DNA of 7,273 nt from Bacteroidales bacterium UBA4284 (GTDB taxonomy: Bacteria > Bacteroidota > Bacteroidia > Bacteroidales > UBA932). Every line of letters begins with the position of its first letter. The first letter of the stretch is position 1. The translations under genes were made by a program, and so were the position numbers. The stretch lies in NCBI GenBank assembly GCA_002395925.1, contig DGVM01000053.1, forward strand, positions 1 to 7,273, in the 5' to 3' direction. The notes beneath the pieces are model-generated. The model was not told where the DNA came from. It saw only the letters and a list, made by a program, of their open reading frames with translations, and did no database searches. Below, one piece after another: positions 1 through 6,100 of this stretch.

Positions 1-731
1 AGGGCGCTGCGGCCGCCAACCGCGACCTGGCCTTGCGCCGGGCCGGGGCCGCTTCGGCCTTCTTCTCAGGCTACACCTCCTTCCTGATCGACAGCCTCTG
101 CATAGCGGGCGACATCCCCAGTGTCGACTTCGTCTCGCACGGGGGCGGCGAGAACTGGCGCCTGTTCGGAACCCTGGTGGAGTCCGACACCCTCATTCCG
201 CCGTCAGAGCTCGAAACTATCCGTAAGAAAATGGAGATATCCGACTTCGACCTGAGAGAGGCGTCCCTGCGGCAGCTGGACAGCTACGCCCACCTCCGAA
301 ACAACATCTATCCGCGCCTGCGCATGGTGCGTTTCGACTTCCACCTGCACCGCAAGGGGATGGTGAAGGACACGGTCCATACTACCATTCCGGACACGGT
401 GTACCGGGCGGGAGTGCAGGCTCTCAAGGACAGGGATTACGAGCGCGCATTGGAGTTGCTCCTTCCATACCGCGACTACAATACGGCCATCGCCTTCGTG
501 TCTCTCGGCAGGAATCACAATGCCATGGATATTCTGCTCAAACTGGACAGGACGCCGCAGGTGGAGTATATGATGGCCTTGCTGTACTCCCGTTTCGGGG
601 ACGACAGAAATGCCGTCCGGCATTTCCTGAACGCCTGCAACGCAGACCGAAATTATGTATTCCGGGGGAGTTTGGACCCGGAGATAGCCATACTCATAAA
701 CAATTACAACTTAAATCTTTACGATCAATGA
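1..731 (+). CDS. DUF3868-like, OmpA-related fimbrial-operon protein, 3' part (5' end outside window)
   Basis: The reading frame is open from the left edge (first full codon at 3), giving 242 visible residues and a TGA at 729-731. The first visible residues, NRDLALRRAGAA, match the helix of OmpA-like domains that carries an N-x-x-L-x-x-R-R-A pattern, and GGGENW at visible residues 47-52 matches the G-E-x-W element of the same region. After a YPRLR segment comes a helical, TPR-like tail: DYERALELLLPYRDYN, then an A-x-D-I-L-L-K-L helix, then MALLYSRFGDDRNAV, ending in a SLDPEIA element. This order is what I recall for the C-terminal half of DUF3868 proteins, which sit next to DUF3575 genes directly upstream of fimbrillin genes in Bacteroides. 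Their exact role in fimbria production is not settled; a periplasmic or outer-membrane role is inferred from the OmpA-like part. The codon TTG at 33 is internal, not a start, because the homologous sequence continues upstream of it. The gene overlaps the next by ATGA. Confidence 0.85.
   Translation, partial: GAAAANRDLALRRAGAASAFFSGYTSFLIDSLCIAGDIPSVDFVSHGGGENWRLFGTLVESDTLIPPSELETIRKKMEISDFDLREASLRQLDSYAHLRNNIYPRLRMVRFDFHLHRKGMVKDTVHTTIPDTVYRAGVQALKDRDYERALELLLPYRDYNTAIAFVSLGRNHNAMDILLKLDRTPQVEYMMALLYSRFGDDRNAVRHFLNACNADRNYVFRGSLDPEIAILINNYNLNLYDQ
728..731 (+). other. ATGA stop/start overlap (translational coupling) between the DUF3868-like gene and the fimbrillin gene
   Basis: The start codon ATG at 728-730 overlaps the stop TGA at 729-731. 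This arrangement normally means that ribosomes finishing the upstream gene re-initiate on the downstream one. No purine-rich ribosome site is obvious ahead of the ATG, which is usual in Bacteroidota. Confidence 0.8.
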
Positions 732-1804
732 AAAAGTATCTGGAAATGGCGGCCTGCATGGCTGCCGCAGCGGCTCTCGCAGCCTGCAACAAAAATGTCG
801 AAACCCAAGTGCCGGAAGCCGTGCCGTCCGCACCGGCGGAAATCAGACTTGCGCTGGCGGGAAACCCTGCCACCAAGGCGACCGTGGACGGAACCGGAGT
901 GGAGAATGCGATCCGGACTGTCGATATCTTCGTGTTCTTCAAGGGAGGGGAGTACGACGGCCAGCTGGACGCATACGCCCACTTCGACTCTGCTCCATAC
1001 ACCCTGACTGCGACGACGGGCGACCGCACCGTCTATGCCGTGGTCAACAGCGCACAGCCTGTCTCCGAGCTGGAAGGAATATCCACCCGGACCGGCCTGC
1101 TGACAAAAGTGACCGAAATCACTTCGCAGAAAACCGCATCCTCCGCACCCGGAGACTTCACCATGATTGGAAGCGTGAACCGCAGCGCGGCGACGGCGAA
1201 CGCCCTTGTCCCCGGACTGAATGCCATCACTGTAAAAGTGGACCGTATCGTGTCGAGGGTGCGTCTGCTCAAGATTACCCGCGATTTCGAATCATCCGCT
1301 CTGGGGGCCCAGGACTTCAGAATCGAAGAGATTTATCTTTCCAATGCGGTCGGCAGGGAAAACTACAGTATGGACCGCACTCCCTCTGCAGACGACTTCT
1401 TCAACAAACTCGGCGTGCCCGATGCGGCATACGACCTCTGGATGCGCCGAACGGTAGGGACGGATCTTTCGGACGGCGCCTCCAAAGACATGGGCGATGC
1501 AGCCTACAGCATGTATGCAATGCCGAATCCCGTGGACACCGACAGCGACGAAAAACCCTTCACTGTCCGCAATACCAAGCTGGTCGTCAAGGCCCTGCTG
1601 AACGCCAAGCCTGTCTATTATGTGATTCCACTCGGTGCGCTCGACAGCAATACGACCTACGATATCGGAGAACTGGTGATCACTCGTCCCGGCTCGTCGG
1701 ATCCCGAGAAGAAGACCGAAACAGCTTCCTGCACGTTTACTGTGGAGGCCAATCCCTGGACAGTGGTTCCTCTTGAGACGGAAACGGGAAAATATGTGAT
1801 ATGA
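728..1804 (+). CDS. FimA/Mfa1-type fimbrillin lipoprotein, probable shaft (major) subunit
   Basis: This is a 358-residue lipoprotein precursor: a basic start (MKKY), a hydrophobic run and the lipobox LAAC with Cys20. The body follows the Bacteroidales fimbrillin layout. An early strand (EIRLALAG, 38-45) is followed by T-K-A at 49-51, the probable maturation site. Then come VDIFVFF (65-71), GDRTVYAVVN (98-107), DFTMIG (143-148), VDRIVSRVRLLKIT (171-184), FRIEEIYLSNAVG (197-209) and a tyrosine-rich YSMYAMPN (260-267). The C-terminal strand is preceded by an R-P-G-S-S-D-P element (320-325) and contains NPWTVVP (342-348). Length is close to P. gingivalis FimA. I call it the shaft subunit because it is the FimA-like gene immediately before the anchor, as fimA precedes fimB and mfa1 precedes mfa2. 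That assignment is inference from gene order. After processing the mature protein would keep only one cysteine (Cys335), unlike its neighbours. Confidence 0.9.
   Translation: MKKYLEMAACMAAAAALAACNKNVETQVPEAVPSAPAEIRLALAGNPATKATVDGTGVENAIRTVDIFVFFKGGEYDGQLDAYAHFDSAPYTLTATTGDRTVYAVVNSAQPVSELEGISTRTGLLTKVTEITSQKTASSAPGDFTMIGSVNRSAATANALVPGLNAITVKVDRIVSRVRLLKITRDFESSALGAQDFRIEEIYLSNAVGRENYSMDRTPSADDFFNKLGVPDAAYDLWMRRTVGTDLSDGASKDMGDAAYSMYAMPNPVDTDSDEKPFTVRNTKLVVKALLNAKPVYYVIPLGALDSNTTYDIGELVITRPGSSDPEKKTETASCTFTVEANPWTVVPLETETGKYVI
1801..1804 (+). other. ATGA stop/start overlap between shaft and anchor genes
   Basis: The anchor ATG at 1801-1803 overlaps the fimbrillin TGA at 1802-1804. This implies coupled translation of two proteins that are needed in very different amounts if the upstream one is the shaft subunit. 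Confidence 0.8.
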
Positions 1805-2601
1805 GAAGCTGGGAATTGCTCGCTGCGATGATTCTTGCCGCCGCATGTTCGGTCAAGGAAGACAGGGCGTTCTGTCCGGCATGGTGCGTGGTGTATTCCG
1901 ACGGCTATGTGGCCGACGGATGCCGGGGAGAACTCACCTGCAATGTAGCCACGGATGCAAAGAGCAGTTTTGAGTACGGAAAACAGGACTTCATGCGCTT
2001 CGCAAGGAGGGGAGACCTGGTGCTGGAGGTCCCGAGGGGAGAGCTGGTTTATGTGGATGTGTTCTGCGGAGTGAAAGGGATGGAAAGGAACGGATCCGTA
2101 CTGACCATCCCCATGGGTTTCTGCTGCGACAGCATCTATGCCGGCCACGGGAGCGTGTTCATTTCCGGAGAGGAGGGAGAGACCGGCCTGCCCCTGAACA
2201 AGGATTTTGCAGTGATATCGATGAAAGTGAAAGGGGATATCCCTTCGGAGGATTATCCCTTCACTTTCAGGATAATAGGAGAAGTCGACGGCTATGTCCT
2301 GCCGGGCGGTGCACCCCATGCCGGACGCTTCGATTACCGGCCGGTGGAAGTGGAAGACAATATCTACAATGTGACAGTTCCCCGCCAGAAGGACGATTCG
2401 CTGGTGCTGGAGGTCTATCACAAAGACGACGGTTCCCTGCTTACAAGGCAGCCGCTGGGCGAGATTATCCGGAAGAAGGGCTACGACTGGACTGTGCCGG
2501 ATCTGCCGGACATAGGCATAGGAATAGATATGTCCGAGGCGGGATTCCTGGTCGAGGTAGAGGCTTGGAAACTCTCGGAGACTGTAACCATCATACTATA
2601 A
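1801..2601 (+). CDS. FimB/Mfa2-family fimbrial anchor lipoprotein
   Basis: This 266-residue protein has a short signal peptide ending in A-A-A-C (Cys16). Directly after it comes S-V-K-E-D-R-x-x-C-P-x-W-C (17-29), the charged and cysteine-containing N-terminus I recognise from Mfa2/FimB proteins. The end is also typical: YDWTVPDLPDIGIGID (228-243) followed by a final strand FLVEVEAWKL (249-258) with the conserved Trp. In Porphyromonas, proteins of this family fix the fibre to the outer membrane and limit its length, because they stay lipidated and their first strand is not removed. Consistent with that, no T-K/R site with the spacing seen in genes 2 and 4-7 is present here. Eight cysteines are found (16, 25, 29, 41, 47, 89, 108, 109), many for a protein of this size. 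The gene overlaps the upstream fimbrillin by ATGA and lies 11 nt before the next start. Confidence 0.9.
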   Translation: MRSWELLAAMILAAACSVKEDRAFCPAWCVVYSDGYVADGCRGELTCNVATDAKSSFEYGKQDFMRFARRGDLVLEVPRGELVYVDVFCGVKGMERNGSVLTIPMGFCCDSIYAGHGSVFISGEEGETGLPLNKDFAVISMKVKGDIPSEDYPFTFRIIGEVDGYVLPGGAPHAGRFDYRPVEVEDNIYNVTVPRQKDDSLVLEVYHKDDGSLLTRQPLGEIIRKKGYDWTVPDLPDIGIGIDMSEAGFLVEVEAWKLSETVTIIL

Positions 2602-2612
2602 AGACAAAGAAA

Positions 2613-3428
2613 ATGAAAAAAAACATATTGATACTGGCGGCGTTGCTTTCGGCATCGTGCGCCAAGGAAAAAACTAATGAAGGGCCCGGGAAGGAAATCT
2701 GTTTCGTGACTTCCGGACTGGAAGTGGAGGTGGAGACGAAGGTGGAAGAAGTCACCATGGAAAACCTGGAATCCTTCAATGTCGCGGCCATCACTGCGAC
2801 GAACCCGGACGAAATCGCCTGGACTGCAGTCGCACAAAGGTCCGGGAACAAGTATCATACGGGGAAATACTGGCCGTTAACCAATCCTGTCTATCGTTTC
2901 TATGCGTCGAATTTCGATATCGCGATAGATTCGGGAGCGCCCTGCACGATAGTGGACCGGAGTCTGGACGCTGTCTGCGGTGCGATGACCAACCCGTCTT
3001 TCAACGCCGAATCCACCACCATAGTGATGCGGCATATCTTCTCCAGGATAGGCAGGGTCTCTGTCACTTCCGAATATGGCTATACCCTGAGCGACGTAAG
3101 CGTCAAGCTCACTTCTGTGAGGACCGGGGGCAAATACAGCCTCAAGACTTTCAGGTGGTATGACTGCAGCTCCAGGGACAATGTCGCCCTTCAGATTGGC
3201 GACAACGACATTCTGGTGGTGCCCGACACGGCAGAGATAGAGGTGAGCTACACCATGACTAAAGGAGACTATTCCCACAGTTTCGTTTCGACATCGAACG
3301 TCACCTTCATGGAAGGGAAGATATGCGACCTGAACCTGAATGTGAAGAGCGATCCTGCCATTCCGGTACGCGTCATCGTTTCACTGGCACCCTGGGAAAC
3401 CAGGCAGTTGCCCGTAGTATTGCAGTAG
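2613..3428 (+). CDS. Fimbrillin-like (Mfa_like_1-type) lipoprotein, accessory subunit
   Basis: I start this gene at 2613 rather than at the in-frame ATG at 2565, because MKKNILILAALLSASC is a clean lipoprotein signal (Cys16) and the earlier start would overlap the anchor gene by 37 nt and add a polar leader. The upstream sequence AAGACAAAGAAA is A-rich rather than a Shine-Dalgarno. The 271-residue protein has a first strand, then T-K at 42-43, the element KYWPLTNPVYRFYASN (85-100) and MRHIFSRIGRVSV (139-151), whose H-x-x-S-R pattern is typical of the large 'fimbrillin family protein' group in Bacteroidales. Next are a DVSVKLTSV...GKYSL segment (161-177), ILVVPDT (200-206), GKICDLNLNV (235-244) and the C-terminal strand VSLAPWE (256-262). 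It would be a minor or tip-proximal subunit, inferred from position and family. Mature cysteines are 111, 122, 185 and 238. It differs clearly from the shaft subunit and belongs to the shorter 'yWp...yrFyA' subclass. Confidence 0.86.
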   Translation: MKKNILILAALLSASCAKEKTNEGPGKEICFVTSGLEVEVETKVEEVTMENLESFNVAAITATNPDEIAWTAVAQRSGNKYHTGKYWPLTNPVYRFYASNFDIAIDSGAPCTIVDRSLDAVCGAMTNPSFNAESTTIVMRHIFSRIGRVSVTSEYGYTLSDVSVKLTSVRTGGKYSLKTFRWYDCSSRDNVALQIGDNDILVVPDTAEIEVSYTMTKGDYSHSFVSTSNVTFMEGKICDLNLNVKSDPAIPVRVIVSLAPWETRQLPVVLQ

Positions 3429-3432
3429 GGTC

Positions 3433-4413
3433 ATGAGAAAGATTTCCCTGCTGCTGATTACGATTCTGTGCGGGTGCTCATCCGATTCCTGGGAGACGCC
3501 CGCTCCAAATTCGGCCGGCGATCCGGTGCGAATAGAATTCGGCGGCACCAAGGCGGGTGCCGTGGATGCCGGTTTTACTGAATTTCACTATCTCACATAC
3601 GATTATGCCCTCGGGAGCTGGAGTGGGGAACTCGGAGGACTTGCAGTCAGGGAAAGTTCTTCATCCGCAAGCTTTCTCCCTTCGGATGCCACCCGGGTAT
3701 ACTGGCCCGAGGGCAGGACCTACTCTTTTTATGCCGCGGGATACAATCAGACACCTTCCGTGCTTGAATCCGACGTGGAGTTCGGCTCTGCCATGATACT
3801 GTACAATTCCGGGACTTCGGCTGTCCTCACCCTGCGCAATGCCCGTCATAATGTGGACTGGCTGGCATCCAAGCAGATCCGTCAGGGAAAGATAGACGGC
3901 ATTCCCCTGAAATTCAACCACGTTTCCGCCAGGATCAGCAAACTCACTTTCGACCTGTCTGCATACAGACGATGGATTGTGGAGAGGGAACTCGACATCG
4001 CGGACATAGTTGCGCTGTACTGCACCATCACCGATGCCGACCAGCAGACTTTCGTCTACTCGGGCGAGAACGGCAGGCTTTTCCAGAAGGAATCGGCCGA
4101 CTATACCATGGCGGACGAACACAGCCTTTGCGGGAGGAAGTCGCTGAATCTTCAAGGCGGCGGTAACTCCCTGGCAATGGATTACTACGCATTTCCGGGA
4201 GTCCATACGTTGCGGGCGAGGATTCAGACCGTAGACGCCGGCGGCAATCAGGTTGTGGACGACAGGGCATTGAGCGGCACGGTAACTCTCCCTATGGGTG
4301 CAGACTGCGAACTGATGATAAGGATAGACCCACTGGAGAGGGAACTCGGAGTATTCGTAAGCAATGCGATCGCACCCTGGGAGAACGGTGGAGAAGGAGT
4401 GGTAATGGAATAA
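3433..4413 (+). CDS. Fimbrillin-like (Mfa_like_1-type) lipoprotein, second accessory subunit
   Basis: The gene begins 4 nt after the previous stop; the purine stretch GTAGGG just ahead could serve as a weak ribosome site. The 326-residue product has a signal peptide with lipobox L-C-G-C (Cys15; Cys13 is within the lipobox). A first strand VRIEFGG (32-38) is followed by T-K-A (39-41). VYWPEGRTYSFYAAGY (89-104) matches the same 'yWp...ysFyA' element as the preceding protein. VDWLAS (141-146) and PLKFNHVSARISKLTF (158-173) are the D-x-L and F-x-H-x-x-A-R-I motifs of the family. YYAFPG (251-256) corresponds to the usual segment before the last strands, and the C-terminal strand has AIAPWENGG (312-320). 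The role is inferred as an accessory or tip-region fimbria subunit. The long antisense open frame across this gene is a coding shadow. Confidence 0.86.
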   Translation: MRKISLLLITILCGCSSDSWETPAPNSAGDPVRIEFGGTKAGAVDAGFTEFHYLTYDYALGSWSGELGGLAVRESSSSASFLPSDATRVYWPEGRTYSFYAAGYNQTPSVLESDVEFGSAMILYNSGTSAVLTLRNARHNVDWLASKQIRQGKIDGIPLKFNHVSARISKLTFDLSAYRRWIVERELDIADIVALYCTITDADQQTFVYSGENGRLFQKESADYTMADEHSLCGRKSLNLQGGGNSLAMDYYAFPGVHTLRARIQTVDAGGNQVVDDRALSGTVTLPMGADCELMIRIDPLERELGVFVSNAIAPWENGGEGVVME

Positions 4414-4424
4414 AACGCAGAGGA

Positions 4425-6089
4425 ATGAGAAAACAGATATTATTCGGTCTTTCGATGCTGTCTGTATTCGGGTGCGGCGTTCAGGACTATCCTGAGGCGC
4501 CCGGACGTGACGGAAGAATAGTGTTCGCCGCATTGCAGACGCGCGGCATGAACGAAAGTACGGTGGCCAGTGTAAAGGCCGGCGGCTTCGAGGTCGCCGG
4601 TGTGACACAGGGGGTAGAATACTTTGTAGACAAAGCGGAATGGTCTGAAGCGGACAATTACTTCTGTACGGAGGAAGCGTACTATTACCCTCCGGGCCCG
4701 GTCAGCTTTTATGCATCCCACCCGGCAGGAGGACGCTTGAGAGTGGAAGGCGGAGAAACCCTCCTGGATTATGAGTCCGACGGAAATACGGACCTGATTG
4801 TGGCTGAGAAGAAGAACGTGCTGGCTTCCGACAGTGAAGTCGGCCTTGAATTCTCCCACATCCTGTCGCAGTTGAGGGTTCTTTGGGAGGGCCTGGATGC
4901 GGAGGCGGACTATGATGTGAGAAAGGTGGAACTGACGGCTGCTACCTCCGGAACCTGGAATTACGCAAGCGGCAGCTGGACCGGCCTGAGATCCGGCAGC
5001 ATCCCTCTGGACATCGGAGACGCCGTATCGGTGATTCCCTCGGAGATGACCCTGCGGATATGCTGGGATTGCCTGCAGAACGGGGTGAAGGTGGCATCCT
5101 ACGACAAATCGGTGACTTTCATCCCCGGGATGGGAAAACTGTGTACCGTAAGCTGTTCGCTCCCCAACACGGATGCGCAGAAAATAGGATTCAGCATAGA
5201 ACTGGCGCCATGGGGGACTATCGGGACAAATGTGTCCCTGTCCTCCGCTCCCGTCCGAGGCAGGGTGCCCGTAGTTTTCAGCGCGCCCGGGAGCAATGCA
5301 AGGCTGGACTTTTTCGCTTTCCGCGAAGACGGTTCGCTGGACGTTCACGCCCGGCAGTCCGGAGAAAGCCTTACGGCAAGGCTTGCGGCCGGCGAGAATC
5401 TCTCCTTCTGGCTGCTTGCGAATCTGCCCGAAGGCAAACTGGACAGGATAGAGTCGCAGGATGAACTGCTCTCTTCCAGGTTCCTGCTCGCGGATTATTC
5501 AGAGGAAGCCCCGTTGATGGCTGGAAGTGGCGTGGGGGCTTTCTCCGGAGCATCCGGCAAACTCGTCAAGGCGGACCGGGCCGTGTGCAAGGTTTCTCTG
5601 GGTAAACTTACGCCCTCCTTTCTTTCAAAGGGGCTGCCGGCCGGATCTTCGGTGACTCTGGACAAGGTGTATCTTGTAAATGCCGCTGTCAGCGTCCCGG
5701 TTTCGCTCGAGCCGTCCGCTGCGGATCTCTGCAACGTGGGCGCCCTCGACGCCCTGCTTCCTTCGCCGCTGTCCGCCAAGCTGCTCAGGGTTCCGGCTCT
5801 GACACTCTCCGGCGCATCTTCGAAAACCCTTGGGATGGACTTCTACTGCTGTCCCAATCCCGAGGGGAAAACCCGTCTGGTGCTCGAACTGACCGTGTGC
5901 GGGATAAAGAATTACTATCCTGTAACCCTGCCTCCCATGCAGTGCAATTATGAATACCGCATTGCCGATGTGGAACTCACAGGCTGGGGCTCCGCTTCTC
6001 CGGATGTGCCCGTGGACCGCGAAAGACTCTGCTGGAATCTTTCCGTCCTTCCGTGGGGACAGGAGTGGAAGACTTTTGTAATGAATTGA
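4425..6089 (+). CDS. Tandem two-module fimbrillin lipoprotein, accessory or tip-proximal subunit
   Basis: This 554-residue lipoprotein (lipobox V-F-G-C, Cys17) is about twice a normal fimbrillin. Module 1 (about 30-270) has a first strand RIVFAALQ, T-R-G at 39-41, YYYPPGPVSFYASHP (86-100), the LEFSHILSQLRVLW motif (141-154) and its own C-terminal-type strand IELAPWG (258-264). Module 2 (about 278-554) starts again with RVPVVFSAP, then LDFFAFREDGSLD (294-306, the dG-l hairpin of FimA-type proteins), SFWLLANLPEG (327-337), PLMAGSG (363-369), ADRAVCKVSLGKL (383-395), LDKVYLVNA (412-420), YYPVTLPP (497-504), GWGSASPDVPVD (520-531) and a final strand LSVLPW (539-544). So an Mfa_like_1-type module seems joined to a FimA/Mfa1-type module; the G-S-x-x-P-D element parallels one in the shaft subunit. 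Twelve cysteines remain besides the lipidated one, most of them in paired or closely spaced positions. The start codon lies directly after AGAGGA, too close for a good Shine-Dalgarno. Function as a fibre subunit is inferred. Confidence 0.86.
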   Translation: MRKQILFGLSMLSVFGCGVQDYPEAPGRDGRIVFAALQTRGMNESTVASVKAGGFEVAGVTQGVEYFVDKAEWSEADNYFCTEEAYYYPPGPVSFYASHPAGGRLRVEGGETLLDYESDGNTDLIVAEKKNVLASDSEVGLEFSHILSQLRVLWEGLDAEADYDVRKVELTAATSGTWNYASGSWTGLRSGSIPLDIGDAVSVIPSEMTLRICWDCLQNGVKVASYDKSVTFIPGMGKLCTVSCSLPNTDAQKIGFSIELAPWGTIGTNVSLSSAPVRGRVPVVFSAPGSNARLDFFAFREDGSLDVHARQSGESLTARLAAGENLSFWLLANLPEGKLDRIESQDELLSSRFLLADYSEEAPLMAGSGVGAFSGASGKLVKADRAVCKVSLGKLTPSFLSKGLPAGSSVTLDKVYLVNAAVSVPVSLEPSAADLCNVGALDALLPSPLSAKLLRVPALTLSGASSKTLGMDFYCCPNPEGKTRLVLELTVCGIKNYYPVTLPPMQCNYEYRIADVELTGWGSASPDVPVDRERLCWNLSVLPWGQEWKTFVMN

Positions 6090-6100
6090 TTTATATACCG

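Noticed and set aside
33..35. TTG as a start codon for the first gene
   Set aside because: The frame is open to the left edge and the OmpA-like helix (N-R-D-L-A-L-R-R-A) begins upstream of it, so the gene is simply cut by the window.
1657..2421. A 254-codon minus-strand frame across the shaft/anchor junction
   Set aside because: Same reasoning: antisense of two well-supported genes, no motif of its own.
2565..2612. Upstream in-frame ATG as the start of gene 4
   Set aside because: It would put a polar 16-residue leader before a clean lipoprotein signal peptide and overlap the anchor gene by 37 nt; the ATG at 2613 is better.
3661..4608. A 315-codon open frame on the minus strand crossing genes 5 and 6
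   Set aside because: It runs across two convincing + strand genes and their junction, its product has no recognisable signal peptide or domain, and it is rich in Arg, His and Pro as expected for the antisense of GC-rich coding sequence. Coding shadow.
6075..6100. A possible Bacteroidota promoter (TTTG plus the AT-rich stretch before gene 7)
   Set aside because: TTTG occurs at 6075-6078, but no TAnnTTTG element lies at a suitable distance; the AT-rich stretch before the start is more simply a ribosome-loading region.
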